Below are positions 1-9,074 of a stretch of DNA of 64,000 nt, piece after piece. The notes under the pieces are model-generated. The model saw only the letters and a list, made by a program, of their open reading frames with translations. It was not told where the DNA came from and did no database searches. The position numbers and the translations under genes are program-made. This stretch comes from Caulobacter rhizosphaerae (GTDB lineage: Bacteria; Pseudomonadota; Alphaproteobacteria; Caulobacterales; Caulobacteraceae), in NCBI RefSeq assembly GCF_010977555.1, contig NZ_CP048815.1:186001-250000 (forward strand), in the 5' to 3' direction. How positions within the stretch are numbered: position 1 is the stretch's first letter; every line of letters starts with the position of its first letter.

Positions 1-3000
1 TCTATCGGCTGCAATCGGTCAACAGCAGCGACGGCTACCAACTGCATTTCGACTATGTTGCCAACAGCAACACTAATGGGGACGTCAACGCCATCCCCTC
101 CGCCTGGTACTCGGTGGCCAAGGTTACGGCGCTCAACAACGCCATCGACGCCTGCGCGCCGGCGGCCCTGGCGTGCACCTATTCGCGCGCCTGGCCCAGC
201 CTGACGTTCGCAAGCAGCGGCAACACCAAAACCGTGACCGATGCGCTCAATCGCGTGACGACGTACATCTTCACCAACGGCATTCTCACCGGCGTTCGCC
301 GACCGGGCCGCGCCAGTGGCCAGGACGTCCTGGTCTCCTACAACGGCGAAAGCCAGATGGTGGAGCAGGTCACCACCGACGCGGGTAACTACACCTACGC
401 CATTCCCGACGCCTACAAGAACGGCTTCCCGGCGGCGCCCAACCAGACGATCACCAACAGCGCCACCACGGTCACTGATCCGCTGGGCCACACGCGCATC
501 GTGACCAGTCGCTCAACCCTCGTCGATCTGGCGACCCATCATCGCGTCAGCCGGCTGCATACGGTCTCCAACGGCGTGGAGAACGCCACGCAGTACGGCT
601 ACACCAACTTCCGGCTTTCCTCGATCTCGCGGCTGACGGACTACAATGGCACCAGTTACGCCTTCGATGCCCGCGGCAACATCACCACCGTCACCCAAAG
701 CCCGAAGGTGAACTCGGGCGCGTCGCCCATCGTCGTCACGACCGCGACCTATCCGGCGACCTGCGACGCCAGCAATTTCCGGATCTGCAACCAGCCGGTG
801 TCGGTGACCGACGCACGGGGCGCCGTCACCACCTTCACCTATGATCCCGCGCACGGCGGCGTCCTGACCGCGACCTCGCCGTCGCCCGCGAGCGGCGCCG
901 TCCAGCCCCAGGTTCGCACGACCTATGCGGCGTTCAACGCCTGGTACAAGAACGCCGCGGGCGTCATCGTCCAGGACGTGCGGCCGATCTATCTGCCGAC
1001 AGGAACCTCGCAGTGCGCGACTCAGGGGCCGGCCAACGGCGCGACGCCCGCGCCCTGCGCCGGCACGGCTGACGAGATCAAGTCGACGATCGCCTATCAG
1101 GCCGGTGCCGCCTCGATGGCCAGCAACCTGTTGCCTGTCTCGACGACCCGCCGCAACGGGCTGGCCTCCAACCAGGCCGGCGCCCTGGCGGCGACCACCG
1201 CGATGACCTATGGACCTTACGGCGACGTCGAAGCTGTCGATGGGCCGCTGGCCGGCGCGGCCGACGTCACGCGCACCTACTACAACGCCGCTCGGCAGGC
1301 GATCGGAACGATCAACCCCGATCCGGACGACGCTGGCGCCTTGCTCTACCGGGCCACGCGAACGACCTATGCGGATGACGGCCAGGTGCTTTCGGTCGAG
1401 ACCGGCACCGCGACCAACCAGTCCGACACCGGCATGGCGACCTTCTCGCCCTTGCAGAAGCTGACCACTGGCTACGACGTCGCGGGCCGCAAGATCTCCG
1501 ACAGCTTGGTGGTCGGCGGCGTGACCCAGGCCCTGACCCAGTACGCCTATGACGCGGCCAATCGCCTGATCTGCAGCACAGTCCGAATGAACCCCACGGC
1601 GACCCAGCAGTCTTCGGCCTGCACCCCGACCCTGGGCGGGCCCGACGGCAACGACCGCGTGACCTATACCGAGTACGACGCCGCCGACCGGGTGATCAAG
1701 ATCACCAGCGGCTATCAGGGATCGAGCCCCCGCGTCGAAAAGGCCGTCACCTATACCGGCAATGGCCTGGAACAGACGGTCGCCGACGGCAAGGGCAACC
1801 TGACGACCTACGAGTACGACGCGTTCGACCGGCTGGCCAAGGTTCGCTATCCCAGCGCCGCCAACGGCGCGGTCTCGGCGTGCGGCCTCCCGCAAGGGGG
1901 ATGCGACTACGAGGAATATGGCTACGACGCCGCCGGCAACCGTACCAGCTGGCGACGGCGCGACGGCACGACGGTCGCCTTTACCTATGACGCCCTGAAC
2001 CGGGCCAATAGCGGCCTGCGCGGCGAGGCCTACGCCTATGACAACCTGGGCCGGCGGACCTCGGCGACCTATGGCGGCGGCGCGACCACGGCGAGCTATG
2101 ACGCCCTGGGCCGGATGACCGGCGAAGACACCTACGGTCACCCTCTGACCTATCAGTACGATCTGGCCGGCCGCCGCACGCGGATGACCTGGTGGGACGG
2201 GGTCTATGTCACCTACGACTATTACCGTTCGGGCGAGATAGCGAACATTTACGAGAATGGCGCGACCCGGATCGCGGCCTATGCCTATGATAATCTCGGG
2301 CGCCGCGACCTCGCCTGGCAAGGTCTCGGCGCCAAGGCTGTTTCCGAGGACTACGACTATGACGCTGCGTCTCGACTGGCGAGCCTGAAGCTCGACCTGG
2401 CCGGAACGGCCCAGGACCAGACCTGGACCTTCACCTACAACGCCGCCAGCCAGGTCAAGACCCGCGCCGCCAGCAACGGCCTCTACGAGTGGAGCGGCGC
2501 CCAGGCGGCCAAGAGCTACACCGTCAACGGCCTGAACCAGTACGCCGCCGCGGCCGGGATAACGCTCGCCTACGACGCCCGCGGCAACCTGACGAACGAC
2601 GGGACCAAGACCTACGGCTACGACCTGCTCAACAACCTGACCAGCACCTCGACAGGCGTAAGCCTGGCCTACGAGCCGACGGGTCGGCTGTGGCGGGTTT
2701 CGACGGGCGCCGAAGCCACGGCCTTCATCTACTCCGGTTCCGACCTCATCGCCGAACTCGACGGCGCGACGGGCGCCATCCTGCGCCGCTACGTGCCTGG
2801 CCCTGGGACCGACACGCCGATCGCCTGGTACGAGGGCTCGGGAACGACCGATCGCCGTTGGCTGATGGCCGATCCGCAAGGCTCGATCGTGGCGGTGACA
2901 AACAGCGTCGGCGCTCTGATCGGCAGCGTTCCCAACACCTATGACGAATATGGCGCCCCCGGCGGCAATTTCGGCCGGTTCCAGTACACCGGCCAGATCT

Positions 3001-3818
3001 GGCTGCCGGAGGTGGGGCTGTACCACTACAAAGCCCGCGCCTATTCCCCGGTCCTGGGGCGGTTTCTCCAAACCGACCCCATCGGATATGGCGATGGGCT
3101 GAATTGGTATGCGTACGTCGGTAATGATCCGACCAACGCGACCGACCCGGACGGCATGCTCAGATGGACCTCAACGACCAGCTGTGCGCCTTATTCTGGG
3201 GAAGGTGACGGCGTTTCAGGTGGTTATTGCCAGACGACGTTCTCTTCGTCGGGGGGCGATGATAGCCTTTCAGGTGCGCTTCAGCGGGCCGTCACCAATT
3301 ACTTCACCCCGTCGAATGGTCCTGGCTGTGGCGCTGCTGTCGTCGGTGGAGCCGCCATCGGCGGGACCGCCGGTGCGGTCGGTGGCGCGGTTATCGGTGG
3401 CGCGGGCGGGGCCGTTGCCGGCGGAGGCGTCCTTTCGTTGGGAACTGCCCCAGCCGGCGCGGCGGCGGGCGCCAATTTAGGCGGGCAGGCCGGCACGGTG
3501 TTGGGCGGTTTCGGTGGCTGGTTGACCTCGCCATCATGTCACTCGAGCACGGCCAACGGGGATGGTAACGGCAACACCGGCCATGGTGAACAACGGGCAA
3601 GCGAAGCCAGGGCCGGAGATAGCGGTCGACAAGTTGGCGACGCAAACCGGGTTGTTCGCGAAGGGCGCAAATTTATTGATACCGAGACTGGAGCAACGGT
3701 TCACGTAAGCGGCAATCGCGTGGTGATCACTGGACAAAACGGGCGGGTTACCCAGTTTGTAAACTCGCGCGCGAATACCCAGGCTCGAATTGCATCAGGA
3801 AAGTGGGTCCCTCAATGA
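1..3818 (+). CDS. RHS/YD-repeat toxin protein, 5' end outside window
   Basis: The reading frame is open from base 3, so the gene starts upstream of the window and about 1,270 C-terminal residues are visible. It is full of YD-repeat motifs of the type YDxxGR and YDALGR, which form the RHS cocoon that encloses a toxin. The conserved RHS core end motif is present at about 3075-3155 (DPIGYGDGLNWYAYVGNDPT followed by NATDPDG). After it comes a variable C-terminal part of about 220 residues: a Gly/Ala-rich, hydrophobic stretch (about 3330-3520), then a small domain starting near HGEQRASEARAG. Its H..QR start and final beta-rich part recall DUF4258/BECR-type RNase toxins; that is an inference. GC content drops in the last 200 bases. 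The stop overlaps the start of the next gene (ATGA), as in toxin-immunity pairs. No T6SS genes are visible here. Confidence 0.93.
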   Translation, partial: YRLQSVNSSDGYQLHFDYVANSNTNGDVNAIPSAWYSVAKVTALNNAIDACAPAALACTYSRAWPSLTFASSGNTKTVTDALNRVTTYIFTNGILTGVRRPGRASGQDVLVSYNGESQMVEQVTTDAGNYTYAIPDAYKNGFPAAPNQTITNSATTVTDPLGHTRIVTSRSTLVDLATHHRVSRLHTVSNGVENATQYGYTNFRLSSISRLTDYNGTSYAFDARGNITTVTQSPKVNSGASPIVVTTATYPATCDASNFRICNQPVSVTDARGAVTTFTYDPAHGGVLTATSPSPASGAVQPQVRTTYAAFNAWYKNAAGVIVQDVRPIYLPTGTSQCATQGPANGATPAPCAGTADEIKSTIAYQAGAASMASNLLPVSTTRRNGLASNQAGALAATTAMTYGPYGDVEAVDGPLAGAADVTRTYYNAARQAIGTINPDPDDAGALLYRATRTTYADDGQVLSVETGTATNQSDTGMATFSPLQKLTTGYDVAGRKISDSLVVGGVTQALTQYAYDAANRLICSTVRMNPTATQQSSACTPTLGGPDGNDRVTYTEYDAADRVIKITSGYQGSSPRVEKAVTYTGNGLEQTVADGKGNLTTYEYDAFDRLAKVRYPSAANGAVSACGLPQGGCDYEEYGYDAAGNRTSWRRRDGTTVAFTYDALNRANSGLRGEAYAYDNLGRRTSATYGGGATTASYDALGRMTGEDTYGHPLTYQYDLAGRRTRMTWWDGVYVTYDYYRSGEIANIYENGATRIAAYAYDNLGRRDLAWQGLGAKAVSEDYDYDAASRLASLKLDLAGTAQDQTWTFTYNAASQVKTRAASNGLYEWSGAQAAKSYTVNGLNQYAAAAGITLAYDARGNLTNDGTKTYGYDLLNNLTSTSTGVSLAYEPTGRLWRVSTGAEATAFIYSGSDLIAELDGATGAILRRYVPGPGTDTPIAWYEGSGTTDRRWLMADPQGSIVAVTNSVGALIGSVPNTYDEYGAPGGNFGRFQYTGQIWLPEVGLYHYKARAYSPVLGRFLQTDPIGYGDGLNWYAYVGNDPTNATDPDGMLRWTSTTSCAPYSGEGDGVSGGYCQTTFSSSGGDDSLSGALQRAVTNYFTPSNGPGCGAAVVGGAAIGGTAGAVGGAVIGGAGGAVAGGGVLSLGTAPAGAAAGANLGGQAGTVLGGFGGWLTSPSCHSSTANGDGNGNTGHGEQRASEARAGDSGRQVGDANRVVREGRKFIDTETGATVHVSGNRVVITGQNGRVTQFVNSRANTQARIASGKWVPQ

Positions 3819-4093
3819 ATGAGGAATTTTGCGAGTTTTTTAGCTTAGTGCAGAAGTTGAAAAGTGGCCTTAGAGTTTACTTCTGCGCCAGAAGATCTAC
3901 GGACCAAGCGGTTTGCGTTCTGACGATGGAGTTTGTTCCAGGTGAGCTAGGTTTAAGCTCTATCGATTGGGGCAATCTGCAGAGGCATGCAGTTGAAGTG
4001 TTTTTTGATAATATCTCTGAGAATGTTTTCTTTTGGGAAAGGGATGCGCCATCCGCTGTAAAAAGGCATGTGGAGGAATTCGGCGATCTTTAG
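3815..4093 (+). CDS. Probable immunity protein of the RHS toxin
   Basis: This is a 92-residue acidic protein beginning MNEEFCEFFSLV. The ATG at 3815 overlaps the TGA of the RHS gene by the sequence ATGA, which points to translational coupling; a GTG four codons upstream (3803) is possible but less convincing. The gene is strikingly AT-richer than its neighbours, as is usual for exchangeable toxin-immunity modules. I do not recognise a named family. The role as immunity protein is inferred from position, size, overlap and base composition. It would act in the cytoplasm by binding the RHS C-terminal toxin. Confidence 0.72.
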   Translation: MNEEFCEFFSLVQKLKSGLRVYFCARRSTDQAVCVLTMEFVPGELGLSSIDWGNLQRHAVEVFFDNISENVFFWERDAPSAVKRHVEEFGDL

Positions 4094-4149
4094 GGGATTG
4101 TCGGGGACGCTGTGATGGATCTGCGGGCATGGCTTCCGTGTGACGCCCT

Positions 4150-4182
4150 CGCTGACCACGCCCTTGCGTGGCGGTGCCAGCG
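4150..4182. terminator. Bulged hairpin after the immunity gene
   Basis: CCACGC (4156-4161) pairs with GCGTGG (4166-4171) across a CCTT loop. An outer CGCTG (4150-4154) pairs with CAGCG (4178-4182). It lies 56 bases after the immunity gene stop. It lacks a T-run, so it may be a terminator or a REP-like hairpin. The rest of the 4094-4376 gap shows nothing I can name. Confidence 0.35.
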
Positions 4183-4376
4183 GCGGTTCCATAGTTCTTC
4201 GCAACGAGTGTAGCCTGATCCTCGGATCGAAAGGGCCTTCACATGTGACTCATCTTCGATGTTGGTCAGTCCGCTTCCCGGCGGCCAAGGCGAGGTCAGC
4301 AGCAAGGTCCTCCGCAAGGGGAAACTTGACGGTTGCCGGTGCTAAAGGCTGGCTGCGAGTGGCGCGACCAGGCGAT

Positions 4377-4874
4377 CTATACCTTTTCCACCAGCAAACC
4401 CCTGCGCTTGGGCGCCTGGACGGCTGCCGACGAAGGGGCGCGCGCTCCCCCCAAGAGGCGCGGGTCGAATTGGAAGGGCTCGTTGCCGACAAGCCGCACC
4501 TGCGCGAAGGCTGGATGGCGCGGGTTAATCAGGGTGTTGATCTCCTGGCCGACCACGAGGCTGGGGACACGCAAAGTCAACGCCGCGCCCGCTTGCAGGA
4601 ACGCATCGCCCGTCGCCACGGTGTCGGCGGGTAGAACCTGGAGCACTTGGCTCGGCGCGTCGTCTGGGGTCTCGATGGACAGCAACCTGTAGTCGCTCGG
4701 GATCAATTCCGGCGGTAGGTCAAGGTGGACTAGCACTTCCAGCACCGCCAGGCTTGGGTTCGCGGCCGTGTAGACCATCGGCTGGCCGGGGGAATTCCAC
4801 CGTCCACCATAGAGGCGTGCGCCTTCTCCATCGAGGCCGGCATAGGCGGCCTTGGCGATGCGATGGACGATCAA
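4377..4874 (-). CDS. RES-domain toxin (ParT/Res family)
   Basis: A 165-residue RES-domain protein. The family signature is seen in the N-terminal half: RLYGGRWNSPGQPMVYTA followed by SLAVLEVLVHL, with the conserved Arg, Tyr and Glu expected in the NAD-binding pocket. Members of this toxin family degrade or phosphorolyse NAD+, or ADP-ribosylate metabolic enzymes. The domain ends near FQFDPRLL, and the last 20 or so residues are a non-family tail rich in Ala, Arg and Lys. The start overlaps the antitoxin stop by 4 bases, so the two are translationally coupled with the antitoxin first. Confidence 0.88.
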   Translation of the reverse strand: MIVHRIAKAAYAGLDGEGARLYGGRWNSPGQPMVYTAANPSLAVLEVLVHLDLPPELIPSDYRLLSIETPDDAPSQVLQVLPADTVATGDAFLQAGAALTLRVPSLVVGQEINTLINPRHPAFAQVRLVGNEPFQFDPRLLGGARAPSSAAVQAPKRRGLLVEKV

Positions 4875-5347
4875 GCCGCCAAGCCGTGCGCGATTTGGCC
4901 TAGCAGCCGTTCGACGCTGTGGGCGCCCGGATCGGTGTCGGCCATCGACATCGGGGCCTGACCTTCCAGTGCCCGGTTGGGACGTTCGAGCCAGATCATC
5001 GCCCGGTCACGGTCCCCGATCGTTTCCTCGGCGGCCGCGACCATGCGGGCGATGCGGACCATGCGGTCGGACTCGGCGGTGTCGAGCGGCTGGTTGGCCT
5101 CACGCCGGCGATTGAATGTCCGCCGGGGCATGACATAGGGCTCGATTGCCGAGAATGGCTGATGGGTGGCGGCTAGGAATCCATCGACAGCAGCGGCGGG
5201 TAGGCCGCGACGCACCAGGCGAATGACATCGAATTCCGTGACCAGGTGACCGATGACGGACTCTCCACCCAGTAATTCCTGAATCTTCGCGACCTGGGTC
5301 ATATCGATTGCGCCAAACGCCGCCTCAATGGCGGCATTTTGAAACAT
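4871..5347 (-). CDS. Xre/MbcA/ParS-family antitoxin (DUF2384)
   Basis: A 158-residue protein with the layout of Xre-MbcA-ParS antitoxins: an N-terminal helical DNA-binding part (about residues 35-95, including VIRLVRRGLPAAAVDGFLA and MPRRTFNRRREANQPLD), followed by the C-terminal DUF2384 toxin-binding part. In the latter, the motif RDRAMIWLERPNRALEGQAP is the usual 'A..WL..PN.AL.G..P' signature. It would neutralise the downstream RES toxin and repress their shared promoter. The first gene of a two-gene operon on the minus strand. The upstream start codon has only a weak ribosome-binding site. Confidence 0.9.
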   Translation of the reverse strand: MFQNAAIEAAFGAIDMTQVAKIQELLGGESVIGHLVTEFDVIRLVRRGLPAAAVDGFLAATHQPFSAIEPYVMPRRTFNRRREANQPLDTAESDRMVRIARMVAAAEETIGDRDRAMIWLERPNRALEGQAPMSMADTDPGAHSVERLLGQIAHGLAA

Positions 5348-5431
5348 AGTCAGTCCCGGCTATGAGAGCAAGCATCGCGTTAGCGAGCCGTCACCGCACC
5401 TGTCGGTCGGGTCTTCGTCAAAAAAGGACCA

Positions 5432-5752
5432 TTGGAATGCTTGGCATGGCCCAACCAAAGCCGTGCCGTGAGGAGCCTTTCGTTTTCGCGGCCCGGTGCT
5501 GAACATCGCCTTGAGGTGGGCCAACGACAGCTCATGGGCGCGATATCGCCGCCGGCGCGGATCACTCCACCGGTGCTGATCCTGTGGGGGCAGGACGACG
5601 CCTTCCTGGATCTGGGTCTGGCGCGTGCATCGCTGGGGTGCTGCGCGGACGGTCGCCTGCAGGTTATTGAGACTGCTGGCCACTGGCTGCACCTGGAGCA
5701 GCCCCAGGCCGTCAACGCCGCGATCCTGGGCTTCCTCGGCCCGAGCATGTGA
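5432..5752 (+). pseudogene. Remnant of an alpha/beta hydrolase C-terminus
   Basis: The last 60 residues are a clear alpha/beta-hydrolase end: ITPPVLILWGQDDAFLDLGL (the acid strand and Asp), then ETAGHWLHLEQPQAVNAAIL with the catalytic His in GHW. Upstream of this, only the trace FSRPGAEHRLEVGQ resembles the cap region, and the frame is broken by stops and indels. No nucleophile elbow is found before it. I read it as the tail of a decayed gene and not as a functional protein. Confidence 0.7.
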
Positions 5753-5813
5753 GGGAGTACGAACTCTTGATCTCGCCTGGCGTTTAGGTCCGGAATCTCG
5801 AAAGGAGTCGTTG

Positions 5814-6152
5814 ATGGCGCAGGGCAAGGATCTGGAAAACGCCGACGGCCTGGGCGGCGTTCACAAGGTCGCCGTACCCCGGCAGCCCATCCCGACACCG
5901 GCACGTGACCCCGAGCCGGTGATTGTCGCCGACGGGGAAAGGGCAGGCTCGTCGCGCCTGGTCGATGATCCCGACCAAGTGACCAAGGTGGTGCATACGC
6001 AGGATCCGCCGATCGAGCCGCCCCGCGGCGCCAACGCCCGGGAATCGACGCTGCGCCCGATGCGCACGCCCGAGGCTCCGTTTCAGGATGTGCAGATCTC
6101 ACCCGATGAGCCGTCGGTCTGGACAACGGAAAAGGACCCTTCGCACGATTGA
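5814..6152 (+). CDS. Small hydrophilic hypothetical protein
   Basis: A 112-residue, Pro-, Asp- and Arg-rich protein beginning MAQGKDLENADGLGG. The ATG at 5814 has a good ribosome-binding site (AAAGGAG at 5801-5807). There is no signal peptide, membrane segment or recognisable domain; the composition suggests intrinsic disorder. It stands alone between the hydrolase remnant and the convergent histidine kinase. I do not recognise a family. Confidence 0.55.
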   Translation: MAQGKDLENADGLGGVHKVAVPRQPIPTPARDPEPVIVADGERAGSSRLVDDPDQVTKVVHTQDPPIEPPRGANARESTLRPMRTPEAPFQDVQISPDEPSVWTTEKDPSHD

Positions 6153-6291
6153 CTGGCGTCAAAAGTCGCGGCTGCGCGCCGCCCGCGCGCGACGACTGAT
6201 CCGGGTTCTCGTCGCGGGTACGGCGCGCGGCGATATGAATCGGAACGACCTGTTCGGCCGCATGTCGGCGATCGGCTGGCTCGTTAAGCGC

Positions 6292-8394
6292 CTAGGGAAG
6301 GTGTGATCCTTGCGCTTCGGCGTCCTGTTCTGGACGAAGCGCCCGGCCGATCGAACGGATCAGGCCCGCCGCATCGAACGGCTTGGCGATGTGACCATCC
6401 ATGCCGGCGGCCCGATAGCTCTCCACCTGATGACCCATCACGTTGGCGGTCAAGGCCAGGATCGGCGTTGGCGCTCGTGCGTCGCGTTCTTCCAGCCGCC
6501 GGATGGACCGGGTCGCTGCCAGGCCATCGACACCCGGCATCTGGATATCCATCAGCACCAGATCAAAGCGTTCCTGTTCAAACATCGCCACCGCCTCAGC
6601 GCCGTCGCAGGCCAGGGTCACCTCCAGGCCCAGGGGCTCGAGCAGGGCCTGGATGATCGTTCGGTTGGTCCGATTATCGTCCACCGCCAGGACCTTGCCG
6701 CCGGAGAGACAGGGTCCGTCGTCTGGTTGCTGGGCGGCGCCCAGCGGCTCGGACCCGCGTTCGAGCGGCGCGGACAGGCTAAAGCACGAGCCCTGGCCAA
6801 GCACGCTCGTCGCCGACAGATGGCCGCCCATGGCCTGGGCGAGGCGCTGGCTGATCGCCAGGCCCAGACCCGTACCGCCGTAGAGCCTGGTGGTGGAAGC
6901 GTCGCCCTGCACGAAGCTCTCGAAGACGTGCTTAAGACTGTCGGACGAGAGGCCAACGCCCGTGTCGATGACGCTGACCTCCACCCCGCCGTCGGCCGCG
7001 CGCGCCGCCACGGCGACCGCCCCGGCCGCGGTGAACTTGATGGCGTTGGAGATCAGGTTGCCCAGGATCTGGCGCAGGCGGACCTCGTCGCCTCGCCAAA
7101 AGCCGCACAGGGTGGGATCGAAGTCCAGCTGAAGCTTCAGGCCCTTCTGCTCGGCGAGGCCTTCGAACGCGCGGCAGGTGAGGGTCAGGGCGTGCTCCAG
7201 GTCGAAGTCACGTATTTCCAGGGTCAGCCGCCCCGCCTCGATCTTGGAGAGATCCAACAGATCGTTGAGCAGGACCATCAAACTCTGGCCGGACTGACGG
7301 GCTATGGCGATGCGCTGACCCTGCTGAGGCGGCAGACCCTCGCGTTCGACCACCTGCAGCATGCCCAGAACACCGTTGAGCGGCGTGCGGATCTCATGAC
7401 TCATATTGGCCAGGAACAGGCTCTTGGACCGGCTGGCGGCCTCGGCCTCCGCCCGCGCGGCGTCGAGATCGGCGGCGTTGCGGTCGACGCGGCGGACGAT
7501 GCCGCGGATTCGCACCGTCAAGGCCGCGACGGAGACGAGCAGGACGACGATGACCCCGGCGATGATCACCGCAGCGTCCCGCATGGCGGTCAGGCCGGGC
7601 CGAGCCGGGGTCCAGGCAAGACCCGCGATCGGCCGGCCGGCGTGGTCTTTCAGCAGCAGGCGAGCGGCGGCGTCGTCAGGACCGACCAGCCTGGCGTTCT
7701 TGAGACGAAGATCTTCGCGGACCGCTTTGACCAGAGTGGTGTCAGCGCGAACAGCGGTGAACAGCACGCAGGTGCGACCCACCCGGCGGACAGCCGAGGC
7801 GTGTTCAGGGATCACCGTGGAGGCGGCGACGAAATAGACCGCCCCTCGCCAGACGACCGCGCCCGTGAGGGTCTGCGCCAGTTGCGGCGCGGCCGGGCCG
7901 AGGTTAGCGCGCAGGGCGCGTAGCTGCTTGGCGTTGGCCAGGCGAACCGCGGCCAGCATCGGCGCGGTGACCTGGCCGAAATCCGCCAAGGCCTCGGGCG
8001 GGATATTGCCGTCGGCCGTGTAGCCGTAGAAGGGCTGGTCGTCCCCGTCGACGGCGTAGGCCAGGTCGACGCCGCGATTGTAGATGAAGAACTCACCGAT
8101 CTCGGCGTCGGCCCAGGCCCGATCGCCGCCGGGCCGAAGCGTGTGGTACGCCTGATCCCAGATGGTGGCCGAGGTCAGATCGTTGCCGGCTTTGGCGCTG
8201 GTCCGCTCCAACATCTTCTGAGCCAGGACCTGTTCCTGGCGCGCCTGGCCTTCATTGACGGCGCGCGCCGCCAGGGCCAGGACAATGACGAACGCGGCCA
8301 CGACCAGGGCCAGGAGCAGGCACGCCGTGCCAAGCAGCCCGCGAACGTCGCGGCCGATCGAGGTGTTGGTCTGCAGGGCAAATTGGCGGGCCAT
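6292..8394 (-). CDS. Hybrid sensor histidine kinase/response regulator, CHASE4-like sensor
   Basis: A 700-residue membrane kinase. A first membrane segment (about residues 20-46) is followed by a periplasmic region up to about residue 265 with CHASE4-like features (SATIWDQAYHTLRPGGDRAW). A second membrane segment (about 270-292) leads into a short coiled linker. The HisKA box [20 protein letters not shown] puts the phospho-His near residue 332. HATPase_c motifs follow: [20 protein letters not shown] (N box), VIDTGVGLS (G1) and YGGTGLGLAI (G2). The C-terminal receiver has its phospho-Asp in LVLMDIQMPGVDG near residue 614. No HPt domain or output partner is adjacent, so the downstream regulator is unknown. 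Confidence 0.95.
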   Translation of the reverse strand: MARQFALQTNTSIGRDVRGLLGTACLLLALVVAAFVIVLALAARAVNEGQARQEQVLAQKMLERTSAKAGNDLTSATIWDQAYHTLRPGGDRAWADAEIGEFFIYNRGVDLAYAVDGDDQPFYGYTADGNIPPEALADFGQVTAPMLAAVRLANAKQLRALRANLGPAAPQLAQTLTGAVVWRGAVYFVAASTVIPEHASAVRRVGRTCVLFTAVRADTTLVKAVREDLRLKNARLVGPDDAAARLLLKDHAGRPIAGLAWTPARPGLTAMRDAAVIIAGVIVVLLVSVAALTVRIRGIVRRVDRNAADLDAARAEAEAASRSKSLFLANMSHEIRTPLNGVLGMLQVVEREGLPPQQGQRIAIARQSGQSLMVLLNDLLDLSKIEAGRLTLEIRDFDLEHALTLTCRAFEGLAEQKGLKLQLDFDPTLCGFWRGDEVRLRQILGNLISNAIKFTAAGAVAVAARAADGGVEVSVIDTGVGLSSDSLKHVFESFVQGDASTTRLYGGTGLGLAISQRLAQAMGGHLSATSVLGQGSCFSLSAPLERGSEPLGAAQQPDDGPCLSGGKVLAVDDNRTNRTIIQALLEPLGLEVTLACDGAEAVAMFEQERFDLVLMDIQMPGVDGLAATRSIRRLEERDARAPTPILALTANVMGHQVESYRAAGMDGHIAKPFDAAGLIRSIGRALRPEQDAEAQGSHLP

Positions 8395-9074
8395 GGCCCT
8401 AGCTGTTAGGCAGCCTGCCTTAATGATCGACCGATGATCGCGCCGGGAGACAATTTGCCGCGGTTATCGCTTGCCTGGGTCGGATTCCCGGCAAGGCCGA
8501 GGAGCGTTTCGGTCGTGGGCGGGCAGGGTGTCACCTCGGCCGCACCATCGGCCCTGTCCCAGGCCTTGGTCGCGTCCGCCAGCGCGCGCATCAGGGGTGG
8601 AAGATGAACACCTGGCCTAGGTCTCCTGGCGCTCCCGGCGGGTCCTGGGAGCAGCTACGGATTGGCCGGCGGTGAGAAGCCGCGCGCTTCGAACCTGGGC
8701 GTAGTGGCGTGATTTGCGACGGGAGACCCTTGGTCTCCCGTCGGGGGGCAGAGAACCTGAAAAGCCAAAAACTCGCAGCGGCCGGGCGAGTTGACTTTCG
8801 GCTCCGAGCGATCTCAAGCCAGGAATTGATCCGGACGTTAGCGGCTGCGTCCTATTGTCCACCGCCCGCCGGCGGGTCCGTATGGATCTTTCCGAAAAAC
8901 ACGCTGATCCCATTGGGGTTTACGGTGAAGATTGGCGGCTGGTCGCGCCGTGGGAGGCCAAGACATTTAGGATGGCAAGCGACGTTATGTCGCTCGCGTC
9001 AAGCCCAGTTCTGACCCGCAAATTAACGATCCCCCCCGCCTAAAGGGCGCCTCGAAAAGGCCACCTATGGGCGA
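8395..9074. other. 680-base intergenic region, no convincing gene
   Basis: The region separates the divergent kinase (minus strand) and autotransporter (plus strand), so it should carry both promoters. Short open frames on both strands have no family-like sequence. The one clear structure is the perfect palindrome at 8717-8743, listed separately. Confidence 0.6.
8717..8743. repeat. Perfect 12-bp inverted repeat with 3-base loop
   Basis: CGACGGGAGACC (8717-8728), loop CTT, GGTCTCCCGTCG (8732-8743). The arms are fully complementary. It sits in the middle of the 680-base gap and is followed by a G-run, not T-run, on the plus strand. It could be a terminator core, a small palindromic repeat element or an operator. 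Confidence 0.7.

Noticed and set aside
513..3071. 852-codon open frame on the minus strand inside the RHS gene
   Set aside because: It is a shadow of GC-rich third positions; the translation is low-complexity Gly/Arg/Val without any domain.
6310..7923. 537-codon plus-strand frame opposite the first histidine kinase
   Set aside because: The kinase on the other strand has all expected domains; this frame has none.
8617..9014. Short frames in the 8395-9074 gap
   Set aside because: No ribosome sites of note, no family-like sequence and frames overlap on both strands.
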